A stretch of 64,000 nucleotides of DNA from Dipodascopsis uninucleata var. uninucleata (taxonomy: Eukaryota; Ascomycota; Lipomycetes; Lipomycetales; Lipomycetaceae). The stretch covers positions 310,001-374,000 of the forward strand of contig JAJLTO010000001.1 in assembly GCA_030568195.1 (NCBI GenBank), written 5' to 3'. Made by a program: the position numbers and the translations under genes. Below are positions 42,972 to 55,200 of the stretch, one piece after another. The notes under the pieces are model-generated. The model was given only the letters and a program-made list of their open reading frames with translations, ran no database searches and was not told the origin of the DNA. The stretch's first letter is position 1; every line of letters begins with the position of its first letter.

Positions 42972-45665
42972 TTGCTAACTGCGAGTGTGATGCCTGCGTT
43001 GGCCGATGATTCCAACGCTTTCGAGGCGTTTCAGCCTACCAGTCCACTTGCCTCAAGTATCCAGAGCTCAGGACGAGTGATTACTGCTTTGAATCTTCTT
43101 CCTTACGAACTCTATACCGATCCTGTTCCTGCCGCTAGTGATGTTTTTGTTGCCGTTGCCGAAGAGCTCACTGCTAAACGGGCTCACGATTCCCTGTCTG
43201 GCGCTACTGATACGTCTAAATCGCCCTCCTCCAACATTCTAGCTGTCGATCCTGAATTACCGACAGTGACAGCGAGTCCTGCAAACCCATCTTCGGTTGC
43301 TGTTGAAGGTCTTTCCGATTCGCTACAGCTCCACGTGCGCAATCGTCGTGGCAACTCTGCTTTGTATTCTGGTCAGTCGTATCTTGAGAAGGGAACTGAA
43401 TGGGAGACTGTCTTGGTTGCCTGGACTGGCGAAATCATCAACTACGACGAACGAATTGCAGCACAGGTGGCTGCTGCTGCTGCTAATGCTGGAAAACATA
43501 AAGCTCCAGCTGGAGGTGAATTTCATCTCGAGCCAGAAGATCGGGCGCTGGCTGAGAAGTTACTCGTTGAGGAAGGAAAGAAGAACGGTAGTACGGTCGT
43601 ACCTATTTTTCTATCTGGCGGTCCTCAGAGTCGATGGCGAGCGTATGCGGAACAAGTAATCTGGCCTCTCTTGCATTATATATTAGGTGAACCCTCAGAC
43701 GGACAAGAGCAGAAGAAATGGTGGTCGGATTATGTCAAGTTTAATGAAGCATTCGCAGATAAGATTTGTGAGATTTACAAGCCCGGGGACATTATTTGGG
43801 TACATGACTACCATTTACTACTTTTGCCTCAGATACTCCGCCAGCGTCTTCCCAAGGCATATATTGCGACATTTGTTCATGCACCCTTTCCTTCTTCTGA
43901 ATATTTTCGTTATCTTACAAAGCGAAAAGAACTCTTAGAAGGTATCTTAGGTTCAAATATGGTTGGATTCCAATCATACTCATACTGCCGTCACTTTATT
44001 TCGGCATGTACGAGAGTCCTTGGACTAGAATCTGGTCATGACTATGTGGATAGCTTTGGTGCGAGAACTGCTATTAAGCCTTTTCCTATTGGCATTGACG
44101 CCAATCGGGTGCAGCAGGTGATGGACACACCTGGGGTTCACGAAAATATGGCTGCTATACGTGAGCTTTATCCCGGAAAGAAGATCATTGTCGGTCGTGA
44201 TCGATTGGATTCTGTTAGAGGTGTTATCCAGAAGCTTCGTGCTTTTGAAATGTTCTGTCAAATGTATCCAGAAATGGTGGAAAAAGTAGTCTTGATACAA
44301 GTTACATCACCTGCATATGCTCACACCGCTAAGATAGAAAAGAAGGTTAGTGAGATTATTGCTCATATCAACGGTACCTATGGTATGCTTCATTTTACTC
44401 CTGTTCAGCATTATCCTCAGCAAATTGCCAGAGATGAATACTATGCCCTTCTACGTGTCGCTGATCTTGCCTTGATCACTTCCGTACGTGATGGCATGAA
44501 TACAACCTCGCTTGAGTATGTTGTATGTCAGCGTGATTCTCATGGCCCAGTCATCTTATCTGAATTCACTGGTACTGCCAGTAATTTGAAAGACGCTATT
44601 TTGGTTAATCCCTGGGATTCTGTTGGAGTTGCAAAGGCCATCTATGACTGTCTTGTGATGTCGGAAGAAAAAAAAGCTGAGCTTGCCGGTAAACTTTACA
44701 AGCAGGTAACTACAAACTCAATTCAAGCATGGGTCACTAAATTCCTTTCGACTTTGCTTCAGATTCTTGGATACCATGATCAGTCGCATGTCACCCCTGT
44801 ATTGGACCGTTCTATGATGTATGCGTCTTATAATTCAGCTAGTCGTCGACTCTTCATGTTCGATTATGATGGAACTCTCACGCCAATTGTTAGAGATCCT
44901 GAAGCGGCTATTCCGACTGAGAAAGTCTTGCGTACCATTACCTGCTTGGCTGATGATCCCAATAACGAAGTGTGGATTATTTCTGGTCGTGATCAGAACT
45001 TTTTGGAGAAACATTTGGGCCATATCAAGAGTTTAGGTCTTTCTGCTGAACATGGCTGTTTCATGAGACCCATAGGTTCTGATGAATGGGTCAATCTTGC
45101 AGACTCTTTTGACATGTCATGGCAAAAGGATGTCATGGAAATTTTTCAGTACTACACAGAAAGGACTCAAGGTTCATTTATCGAGAGAAAAAGAGCTGCT
45201 CTAACATGGCATTATCGTCGTGCTGATCCCGACTTTGGTGCTTTTCAGGCTCGAGAGTGTCAAAACCATCTTGAGAATACGGTTACACATAAGTATGACG
45301 TTGAAGTCATGCGTGGAAAGGCTAATGTAGAAGTGCGACCGAAATTTGTCAATAAAGGAGAAATCGCTAAAAGACTAGTTGAAGATTATGCTAAGAAAGA
45401 TTTTGGCGGTTTATATCCAGATTTCATATTGTGCATGGGCGATGATTTTACTGATGAAGATATGTTTCGAGCATTGCGCAGAATGGATACTCTTCAGCAA
45501 GACAAGGTTTACACTGTGACAATTGGTCCATCGTCTAAAATGACTACTGCTACTTGGCACTTGTATGAACCAAATGAAGTCATTAGCATGATTGGCGAGC
45601 TAGTTAATATTGGTGATAGAACCTGTGAAACGAGCTCTGGCAGTGTTTCACAAAGCAGAAGGTAA
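42972..45665 (+). CDS. TPS2: trehalose-6-phosphate phosphatase with GT20 domain (Tps2)
   Basis: Intronless 897-residue protein, matching yeast Tps2 (896 aa). Residues about 30-585 are a GT20 synthase-like domain (IWVHDYHLLLLPQ, HAPFPSSEYFR, SVRDGMNTTSLEYVV). Its loop reads GRDRLDSVRG where active synthases have VDRLDYIKG, so the catalytic Lys is Arg here, as expected for a structural copy. The C-terminal HAD phosphatase starts at MFDYDGTLTP (about 630), with ISGRD and GDDFTDEDMF as further motifs. It converts trehalose-6-phosphate to trehalose in the Tps1/Tps2 complex. A second Met (MPALADD, 42990) may be the true start. STRE cores upstream suit stress induction. It is convergent with SHO1. 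Confidence 0.95.
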   Translation: MLTASVMPALADDSNAFEAFQPTSPLASSIQSSGRVITALNLLPYELYTDPVPAASDVFVAVAEELTAKRAHDSLSGATDTSKSPSSNILAVDPELPTVTASPANPSSVAVEGLSDSLQLHVRNRRGNSALYSGQSYLEKGTEWETVLVAWTGEIINYDERIAAQVAAAAANAGKHKAPAGGEFHLEPEDRALAEKLLVEEGKKNGSTVVPIFLSGGPQSRWRAYAEQVIWPLLHYILGEPSDGQEQKKWWSDYVKFNEAFADKICEIYKPGDIIWVHDYHLLLLPQILRQRLPKAYIATFVHAPFPSSEYFRYLTKRKELLEGILGSNMVGFQSYSYCRHFISACTRVLGLESGHDYVDSFGARTAIKPFPIGIDANRVQQVMDTPGVHENMAAIRELYPGKKIIVGRDRLDSVRGVIQKLRAFEMFCQMYPEMVEKVVLIQVTSPAYAHTAKIEKKVSEIIAHINGTYGMLHFTPVQHYPQQIARDEYYALLRVADLALITSVRDGMNTTSLEYVVCQRDSHGPVILSEFTGTASNLKDAILVNPWDSVGVAKAIYDCLVMSEEKKAELAGKLYKQVTTNSIQAWVTKFLSTLLQILGYHDQSHVTPVLDRSMMYASYNSASRRLFMFDYDGTLTPIVRDPEAAIPTEKVLRTITCLADDPNNEVWIISGRDQNFLEKHLGHIKSLGLSAEHGCFMRPIGSDEWVNLADSFDMSWQKDVMEIFQYYTERTQGSFIERKRAALTWHYRRADPDFGAFQARECQNHLENTVTHKYDVEVMRGKANVEVRPKFVNKGEIAKRLVEDYAKKDFGGLYPDFILCMGDDFTDEDMFRALRRMDTLQQDKVYTVTIGPSSKMTTATWHLYEPNEVISMIGELVNIGDRTCETSSGSVSQSRR

Positions 45666-46486
45666 GAATTGAGTAGATGGAACGTAATAGAGATAAAATA
45701 TTTATAAGAGAGGCGTGGGCAGGATCTAGCGACTGTCACATATCGCTGGTTCTGACTGAATGGAAGACAGGAGGTGTATCCTTGAAACTATTATATGAGA
45801 GGGATGGAATGAATTAGAATTGGATTTTTTTTCGACGTTCCCTTTTATCAATTTTTATGCTTCATTATTACCATCTGAGGTCGTTTATCTTGGCTTCAGC
45901 TTTACTTCTATAAAGGTGTTTTTGTTTTCAGATGTTAGTAATGCTAGGTTTCAGTTTTTATTCTTCATTTTTATCTGCTAGCCACAATGGATACACTTTT
46001 TATGTCTGATCTATTGTCAATGACTACTTGTTTTCCATTGTGTGCACGTTACTCTTTATTCTCATTTTACTTACAAAATTAGCCTTTTAAACTATCAATC
46101 ATCCAGACCATAAAATAATCACGAAGCTCGTTCTGTTCTTATATACTCGTGTTGCTTAAATATGATGCTGCGTACACTACTTCGTCATAATAATAACGTA
46201 TAAAAAAGTAGATAGCTAAATGTAACCTTATATATGTGAAACAACTTTGACCTTTACATATCCGTGATAAACAAACAAAAGATGATAACAATAATACATA
46301 CGGAGTAATGGACAAACAAAGCTTTAAGCATGACATGATTCATATTTCCTTTTGCAGTTTGCATCCAATGTCGAAAAAGGAGTGCTTCTAATAAAACTTA
46401 CTGCGACAAAAATGAAAAACTAGAGAATACAATGAACATGGTCGCTGAAAATAAAACAAGAATTCACGCTCCCAATAATGAAGAGC
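45666..46486. other. convergent intergenic region between TPS2 and SHO1
   Basis: About 820 bp of AT-rich 3'-flanking DNA shared by two convergent stress-related genes. No additional gene or repeat was recognised. Confidence 0.6.
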
Positions 46487-47741
46487 TCAGCTCTCTAACT
46501 GAACATAGTTTGAAGGGCAGATACCAACCTCTCCATTTGCTCTACGTGCCTGCCACCATCTGCCTGACACATCACTAACCTCAAGGATCTCCCCTTTAAC
46601 GAATGACAGCTCATTAGCATCTTCGGGATTAGCATCATACGAATAAATAGCACGGGCTCGTAAAGGATATTCGGTTGGCGCATCCAACGGCTCTAACATC
46701 GTACCATTTGGCTCTTCGTGTACAACACTGCCACTCATTAATGTATTGCTTGCTGAGTTATTACCACTGTTAGTAATGACACCAATTCCAGATCCATTGT
46801 GTAGCGAGCTTGAATATCCAATACCGGTGGCAGCAATACTACTTGCCTGAATGCTAGTAGTCTCAAATCCGTTCAGCTGCGCAGAAGTAAACATTTGCTG
46901 CTGCGGCCTTATTGAATCCGCACGAACGGCACTCCCGTCTTCGGTTCGGTAGAATTGTGGTTGCATGTAAGCAACGTTAGATGGATTTATTTCTCCATGT
47001 CGCCCGTGGCTACTCATGGCACCAGGCTGTGGTGTATATTTTCTTTGAGACTCATAAGCTCTCGCGTCTCTATGCAATGCATATGAATCTATGAATGCGT
47101 GTGGCGCAGCGTCTGGCGTGGTTCCAAAATAAAATATCCATAATATGTTTATGATAGATAATAATATATGACCAGCAGCTGCTGCCGCATCTGATGCTCT
47201 TCCTGTGTAGATTAAATTATTTGTAGTATTTGTGGTATATATCAGTGCTGCAGCAGCGAATCCGACGACCTGTAAATAGTGATGGTGATACGTTAGTATA
47301 TTAGAGAATCAATGAACAGGTCATGCCATCTGGTTTCAACAAGTTTACATGCTTCTTTACTTACCGCTACTCGATATGGCTCAATTGAATTCGAACCCAT
47401 TACATATACGACACCACATATTAACATGAACTCGTATGCTATACCCCACCAGCTGAACGCAGGATAATATCCAGCAACACGTCTCGCTATCGAAGCACCT
47501 ATCGCTATTACCCATCCGATCTATAGAAGAAAATCAAACGTTAGAGAGGTGACACACCTTTTATATTACTCACTTTAAACAGAATTTCATCATTTTGAGT
47601 CCATTTCAAAAATTGTCGATTTAATGATTACCCTTCTGCATAAGCTATTTGCCAGTACAGGAACCATCTTGATCTTACCATTGCTACCGAGAGTGTAGCC
47701 AGAGCGAATGGATCACCCAACAATATGCCCATGTCAAACAT
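46487..47741 (-). CDS. SHO1: osmosensor Sho1, four-TM protein with SH3 domain
   Basis: Three exons on the minus strand: 47679-47741, 47365-47520 and 46487-47269; 333 residues (yeast Sho1: 367). The introns fall in the membrane region and carry CTAAC-type branch sites. The joined start MFDMGILLGDPFALATLSV enters membrane helix 1; FSWWGIAYEFMLICG, AAAALIYTTNTTNNLIYTG and HILLSIINILWIFYFG give the other three. A disordered linker follows. The C-terminal SH3 domain (about 275-333) shows ARAIYSYDA, ELSFVKGEIL, GRWWQARRANGEVGICPSNYV. Sho1 sits in the plasma membrane and feeds the Hog1 MAPK branch by binding Pbs2 through the SH3 domain. A longer open frame upstream of 47741 exists but is not family-like. 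Confidence 0.95.
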
Positions 47742-49387
47742 TACTATTTTCTTGGCCACCTCTAGTATAGGTACTATGTATGTAAATTTAGAACAGCCTG
47801 CCGGCGGAGCTATCGTCTGCCGTTCACAATCGTATAGCTCTTTATAAAAAGAGTGTGTGCCCGTATAATTTCGTCCCTTCTTCACTTGTCAAAGTACGTC
47901 TAAGCGAGCGCAGCGGTGTTCGATATTCAGATAGATGTCAAAAGACCTATATATTTGCGCTAAAAGGAGCATTTTGTTAATAAGCTAATCGAGAAATAAT
48001 CCATAGTTAATGTCTTGCCAATCTCGTACCTTGTATTTACGAATTTAAGGTCTTGCTAAAAATATAATTAAGAAGGAGTACTCCTGCTTTTGTCTGACAG
48101 ATGTGCCCTTCACTGACTTCTCAGTAAAAAATCCTTATAATATACACCCATTAAACAATTGTCCAGTAATTCATTAACAAAAACACTAGAACCAAAAAGA
48201 CCAACTAATATAGCAATCACTGATATGCTGCAAAGGGGGACGAATCTCTGTTCTTTACTAGTAGAAATGAAAAGGTAAAGGAAGAAAGCCTGCCCGCCCT
48301 GTTAGGCTCTAAACCTTTCTAACAGCTTTAAAATAGGGAACTTCTTATGAGATTTGGCGGAGCGCGGCTCTGCGCGCTAGTTGCTGGTGCAAAAGCATGG
48401 CAATACACCTAACCCCTTATTGTCTCTTACTGACGCGCGCTCAAAATGAATTTTGCATATTGCTCCGACCCAAAACGGCAAATTTCATTTCCCGAAAATT
48501 TAAATTGTGTTTCTAAATTGCGTTTCTAAATTGCATGCTGCCCTGTATAAGTGTTGGCCCAGCAACCATTGAGCAAGGGTAAGGTCATATTAGCGATAAG
48601 CAGGGTAAGGTCGTAGAAGTGGTTATAATGGTAGGGTAATTATTTGGTCGTTTTGTTCTTGTTTTCTGAAAGATTAAGACATAAAAAGAAGGAAGACGCT
48701 GTATCTATTCGCTATACAAGTGCTATAGGATTGTGAGAGCACGAAGTTTATCTTAGTATCATAAGGCACTATCTGGTTATTTACTGTGGCAGCTTGAAAG
48801 AGAAATAAGGAATTTCTAAAACAAGCTTATGACCTGTATTCAGAAGGATACACCAGAAAGAAGAGATCAGTGCGTGATAGAGCATCGGTCACGTACGCAT
48901 TTAGTTGATGATAGCATAGCAGTAGACATCCCTTTTTATCGATTAATAATCAACGGCGTCAGTCAATAGAAAAGGTGGGCTATTTTAAAGAACTACGCGA
49001 GATGCACTGGATGTGATGGATAATGAATTTGTTAAGGGAAATGAGTAGAGTATAGTATGTTTGTAAGTCAGCGATTGAAGACAACCGACATGTTAGGCAG
49101 ATGTATCATCGGTTGACGTCCCTGAATAGCTTATCAATCAAATTTTTCTTGTTTTATTGAATTTATTGCTAGATTAACTGGATATCATTTGCGGGAATGT
49201 TGGTTGAAAGATGGATGTGTTGATGCTATATCTTGAGAGTTATATGCAGCTAAGAAACGTTATCATAAAGAGTCATGACTAACTATGAAGAGCGTAATCA
49301 CAGATACTACGAGTGACGACATCTAGTGGTGCACGACGTATTTGCGGATTGTTAATTATTGCCCGAGTTCGGTGATATCTGGCAGCC
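47742..49387. other. divergent promoter region between SHO1 and TAF12
   Basis: About 1.65 kb. A local GC-rich patch (about 48290-48480) contains an inverted repeat CTGTTAG/CTAACAG. Next come a 13-bp tandem duplication (48505-48530) and two copies of GGGTAAGGTC (48577-48586, 48603-48612). No gene was recognised. Confidence 0.5.
48505..48530. repeat. 13-bp tandem duplication
   Basis: TTGTGTTTCTAAA (48505-48517) is followed directly by TTGCGTTTCTAAA (48518-48530), differing at one base. A third partial copy (TTGC) follows. Probably a slippage-type duplication in the SHO1/TAF12 intergenic region. Confidence 0.7.
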
Positions 49388-50436
49388 ATGTCGCAGCCAA
49401 ATCAACAGAATATGACTGACCAGACCGGTAATGTTCGCCAAGTGCCTGCAGCACAGCAAATGCAGATGCAGTTTGCAGCGCAGCAAGGTCGTCCGCAGGG
49501 CCAGAATATGATCAATCCAACCACAGCTGGTGTGCAGAACCGAGTTAAAGAGCAGCTGGCTTGGTTATCGCAGCAATACAGAATGTACTTCAGGCAGGCA
49601 GCAGAGGCTGGTAATGATACACCTGAAGGTCGTCAGGCTCTTTTGCGTGCGAGCAAGATTAAGGAACAAGCTCAGCAGCTTCATGCTCAAAGTAACCAAT
49701 TTGCTGCTCAGAGACAGCTACAGGCAGCTCAAGCAGCTCAAGCGGCTCAAGCGGTACCTCAGGTCCAACAGGCACAACAGCACCAAGGTGCCATAAATAC
49801 GCAGGTATCTAACGTCATGCAGCAACACTCATCTGCGCAGTCTGTAAATAGCCCAATAACACAGTCACAACCACAGCAGGCGGCTGCTTTACGTGGTCAA
49901 ATGCAGCAGGTTACACAACAGCAAGTGCAAAACCCGAATCAGCTTAGGGCCGCTCAGTTATCTCAAGCTCAGGCGCAAAGGCAATTCGAGTCTCTTTCTC
50001 CAGAGGAGCAGCATACATATAGAGTTAGTCAATACAATAATATTCGAAGAAATCTGCAGACGCTTCAGTCGCAGATTCAAACCCAGGAAAAGCTTTTGAA
50101 CGAAAAAGCAAATATTACACCAGAAGAACGGCAAAAACTGCAAGCTAGTATACATAGTTTAACTGTCCAACGTGATGCGCTAGCAAATAATGCTGCTACC
50201 TTAACGCAGCAGATAAGAATGAACGATCCTAGAGGTCAGTTAAAAGCCGGAAATGTTGCTGCCATGCAACAATCGTTACAGCAAGCAGGAGCCAAGCTCA
50301 CTCCTGCTCAAATGCAGGCTGCTGCTCAGCAGAGGTTACAACAACAACAACCGCAGCAGCAACTTCAAGCACAGGCACAGGCACAAGCAATGCGCCAGTC
50401 CCAGTCTCAGTTTACGGCGCAGCAGCAAGCCCTACG

Positions 50437-50468
<32 letters not shown>

Positions 50469-51481
50469 TCCCACCAAATATCGCTCAACAGAATTTAGCA
50501 CGCATGCAGCAGGTACAAGGTCAAACTATTCCTCGTACTGGGAATGTTTCTAATATGGCAGGTGTGTCCTCTCCTGCTATGTCAGCTCAGCAAGCGGCTG
50601 GCATAAATAACGCGGGTCGTAATCAAACAATGAGAACTTCAACAGCTTCACCTGCTACGAATTTAGTTCAACGGTCTGCTTCTACGCAACAATTTACGCA
50701 AACAGCTGCAGTTCCAGGAACACCAACGAAAGCTGCACAGGCTCTTTCTCAACAAGCTGTTCAGCGTGGCGTTCCCCAGCAGAGGGTCGGTACACCAAGT
50801 ACTACGAGTCAGCCCATGACTCAGTCTACATCTCAGAGTGCTGCTCAGTCTCAGACACCTACGGGTCCATCTGCGCGACCAGTTGTTCCTCAGCAGCCTA
50901 TGTTACCTGCGCATGCAATTATTAATCCAACTGCGAGTATGGTGCCACAGATGCCTATTGCAAATACTCTTTCTATTAAACAACCGACCCCTGTCAGCGT
51001 GAAGCCTGCTCGACCATCATTATCTGGTGGGCATGCAAACAGTGCATCTGCTCTCAATAGTCCTGCTATTGTGAAACCTCCGTCATTCGAGCTTGGGGGG
51101 ACAACAAGAGTATTGTCTAAAAGAAAATTGAGCGAATTAGTTAAAGACATGATCGGTACGACGAGTAGTATTTCTGGTATCCCGCTTACCAACGACGAGC
51201 GTGAAACTAATGTAGATGGAGACGTTGAGGAGTTATTACTAGATTTGGCGGATGAGTTTGTCACCTCGGTCGCTTCCTTCAGTTGCAGGCTTGCTAAGCA
51301 TAGAAAAAGCAATACCTTGGATGTCAAAGATGTACAACTTCATTTAGAACGTAATTGGAATATTAGAATTCCTGGATATAACGCCGATGAGATTCGCTCT
51401 GTGAGAAGATGGAACCCCACGCAAAGTTACTTGCAGAAACTTAGTGGTGTAAACACTAGCCGTGCTATATCTGGAAAATAG
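49388..51481 (+). CDS. TAF12: TFIID/SAGA subunit TAF12
   Basis: Intronless 697-residue protein. Most of it is Gln/Ala-rich, including an uninterrupted run of about eleven Gln near residue 355 encoded by mixed CAG/CAA codons. A conserved helical block (EEQHTYRVSQYNNIRRNLQ) lies near 210. The C-terminal H2B-like histone fold (about 580-665) reads TRVLSKRKLSELVKDMI, then EELLLDLADEFVTSVASF, and LDVKDVQLHLERNWNIRIPG. That arrangement is specific to TAF12, which pairs with TAF4 in TFIID and with Ada1 in SAGA. It is divergent from SHO1 and convergent with NVJ2. Confidence 0.95.
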
Positions 51482-52230
51482 AATACAGTACACGCATCGT
51501 CAATTGAAAGCTAACTTAGGTTGTATTCTCAGTCGTTATTTGGAATTACGTATTATTTTGCTTTTCCCAAGTTTTTGATTACAGTTGGAGTTGTCTCGTT
51601 TTATTGTCCAGACTCAAATCTGTTATGTATTTTATACCTGAAGGTTGAAGTTCATGTTACAGTTGGTATTACTTTTATAACTATCCATTGCTGATATCCA
51701 TTGCTGATATTAATGATATTATATTATGATGTGTATATGAATAATTTGGCAGACCTGTCGTTTATCTGTATGAAATAGAAAGCAGAATCTGAATTGACTT
51801 CAATAGATATGCATGCTTATATGACTGTAAATAGTAGATAACCAGGTGACTATTTTATGAGGCTAATATACTGTGATATTTAGCTTATCATTACTTTCAT
51901 CTATGCAACAGGAGAAATTTTAGCATACACAAGTATTAGTTGTAATAATTACAGGGCCATAGAAGAGAAATTTTTAATAATAGGTAAATTATTAAAACAG
52001 TAAAACATGCGAAGTTTCCTAAACTATCATTGATTTTGTGACATCGAGACAGTTAAGTCCTACCAATGTAATAAACTGCTAGCAGCCGCAAAAGTCTAGT
52101 AACCAATATACACTTCCTTTCACTGTATAAAGAAAAATAAATGAAAATTTCCCATACATAAAGCTTTAAATATAGTCCCAGTATAATTAACAGTAAACTA
52201 TAGTGAAAGACAATAAAAGATTCAAAGTAA
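51482..52230. other. convergent intergenic region with a 13-bp tandem duplication
   Basis: About 750 bp of AT-rich 3' flank. ATCCATTGCTGAT is repeated exactly in tandem at 51683-51708. No gene was seen. Confidence 0.6.
51683..51708. repeat. perfect 13-bp tandem duplication
   Basis: Two identical adjacent copies of ATCCATTGCTGAT in the 3' flank of TAF12. This looks like a recent small duplication. Confidence 0.75.
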
Positions 52231-55200
52231 TTAAGGTGAATTCGTTGAATGATGTTCAGAAGCTGTCATAGCGGGCTCTGACATCTCAACAGTATCCTGA
52301 GAGGTCGTGCTTTTCTGCTTATAAGATGTTAGAAAAGTGTTCTCTTATCATAGTTGTATTACTATCCCGCTTACCTTTCTCTCTTTGAAATTTCCGTTAC
52401 CAAACCCGTCGAGATGAGACGGACTCGAGCCGTAAGAGCTCGAATATGACATATGATGATGACCAGAATCGAAACTTCCAAATCCCAAGCTATTACCTTC
52501 ATCCACGAGATCAGCAAAATTAGTTGCTGGAAATTCTACATCCACATAATGATGAGAGGTCGACTGATTAGAATAAAATAATTGAGATCTAGCACGCTTC
52601 GGAACATTAATTGCTTCACTAGTAGCCACGCTTGGGTCTTTCAATTCTGAATCCTGCTCTATATCTGGTTGAACTTCTGTGCTACTTAAACTTGTATTCA
52701 TTTCCAATGTTGTCGCCACGCTATTATTATCAGAAGGAGACTCCGTCAACTTTGGCTCATCGGCTGAATAATCGTCCGGAAATCTCAGATCTTCTGTTGG
52801 GATGCCGTCTTCTTTGTCATTCAAGAGGTCAAAACAGGTACCTGAAGATGATGACACCTGCGAACTTGAGATCTCCGGGAGAGACTTTGAAAGATCATCA
52901 GTGTCCTGTGACACAGGAGACAGAGCATCTGAAGATGATGGTGTTGTCTCCTCCGAAGAAAGAAGCTGTGATTTAATACCGGGAACCGGTCTGCGCTTAG
53001 CATACATTGTATTTGATCTTGATGGAACATCTGTAGGTTCCGTAGCTACAGCATGCGTTCTTTGAGGAAGCGGAGGTGGCCCTTCTATAGTTGGAGAAGC
53101 CGCTCTTGACCTTTCTTCTTCTATTTCTTCTTCGTCCTCCTTGACAACAGAATCGAAATCTGTTACCGATTTCGTCGGCGACGACACTGTACTACCTATG
53201 CCAATATTATGGCCTATAGGCTTTCTGCGAGCAGATATAGAAGGCTGTCTACTTACAGGCTGACTCTGACTAACTGTGGGCCGAGGATTGGCGATTGTAC
53301 TTGGTATTTGCATGCTAGTAGGACCATAGCTAGGAGCATTGGTAATAGGCTGTTGTAGGTGTGGTTTTGAAGTGTTGATAAAAATCGACGGTCCCTCATT
53401 TAGCTCTTCAAGAGTTTGCTTCATAGGATCGGAGAGATCAGGTGTCACACTGCTATCCATAGGATACGTATGTGGCCGAGGAGCATTAAGCAAAAGATCA
53501 TCTGCTTGGTTCAATCTCGATTCTATTAGCTTATTCTGAATCTTCGAATCTCCACTACTACCTCCGAAATTGTTATGGTTAACTCCAGTAGCTCCATAAG
53601 CTTTAGAATACGTCTTCTTAGCGCTGGTGAAGTATTTGTTGCCCCATTTTCGTACAGATGCTGAAATCGACGGCTTTTCCTCTAACGTATCAGTACTGTT
53701 AGAAGACGCAGACCTCTTCGGTAACGTAGATTGCGAGTATATCTGTCCATTATCCTTAGCAGTTTCCACGCTACTAATACTAAGCGCTTCTTCCTCTCCC
53801 TCACCAGAGCTATCATGATGGGCGGAAGACCCATCAATTGATATGTCCCCATGCAACACGGATTCTGTATCACTCTTGGAAACATAGGAGCGACTGCTTG
53901 ATCTGCTTGATGTCCTATGTAGAGGTGACGTGGATGACGGTGAAGTTGAATATTGAGAGATTGTAGCATCCTTATGACTAACAACCTGGCCATCAACAAC
54001 AACAATGTTGACGCGATCTGTGGCCACTACTGCAGGAGCTGACGAAGGAACAGAAATAGATGTCCGTTTCCGTCTCATAATATCGTCATCTCCTCCAACA
54101 TCAGTCTTTCGATTTCGTATTTCGTGTGAAAATACTGAAGCAGAGTCATCGAAGACACTTTGATGATCAGACTCTAGCGAGACGCTTGATGATATACTAA
54201 GATTATCCGCATGATGTCGTAATTCACTCTGAAAATGGCTTTCAACTGATTGATATGGTGTAGAATCTGACGTACTAAGGGGATTTCTTTCGGCTTCCTC
54301 TTTGTAGGTCGTTCTGATACTACGATCCCATATACCTCCTCGGAAAAAATCATTCATGGTATCATAAAAAGCGAAATCATCTTGGTACGGCGCAACCAAT
54401 GAATCACGAATTGCTTCATTGATGCGATTTTCGATGACCCTTGTCACTACACTGTAAGTGATTTGCCTTGAGCTGACAACAGGTTCTATGTGCATTACAA
54501 TTTTAGGCATTGTTTCAAAACAATACCACAAACGATTGGATGGTGGAGGCTTCAGTGTAAAGTTCAATCTTCCTTCCAATTTTTGGAAGGCTACAGAGAG
54601 TACCAAGCTTACCTCTCTCGTCTTAAACCGAGATCCAAAATTTAATGTAGCTTTAGTAGCAACCTCCAGATTGAAGTCACCTTCGTACTCGATATCAGCT
54701 GAAAGAACTATCAATCCCTCCAGCGTCATTTCTTTGACATGGACATTGGTAAAATAGGGAGGTGTGTTTCCACAGAACACTTTGGTGACAGTAATATCAC
54801 CAAGGAAAGAGGGTCGCTTAATTCGAGAAAGCTTTTTATCAATCCTATTCTTGACGAAATTACCGATTACCTCTGTCTTATGCAGTCCTAAAAACATACG
54901 GCCCAATATAGCATTGAGCCACTGTGTCTGAAGATGAGCTTCCGACGAATTGATCGTATTCATAAATTTGGACATGTCCTCCTGGTCAAACTCCAATGGA
55001 TGTGCGTCAATCAAGGGATCAGGATAGGGCGGCACCGACTTGTTTCTCAGATTTTGCAGATCCTTTGGCATATTCTGCCTAATCTTCTTTGAAGCACGCA
55101 CCAAAGAAAAATAGAAATCCTCTTTCTCAGAACAGTTGTCAGAATAAAGGAAATATGAATTCTTCGGAGGTCCATTTGTGCTTGAAAGTTCCGTTTCTTT

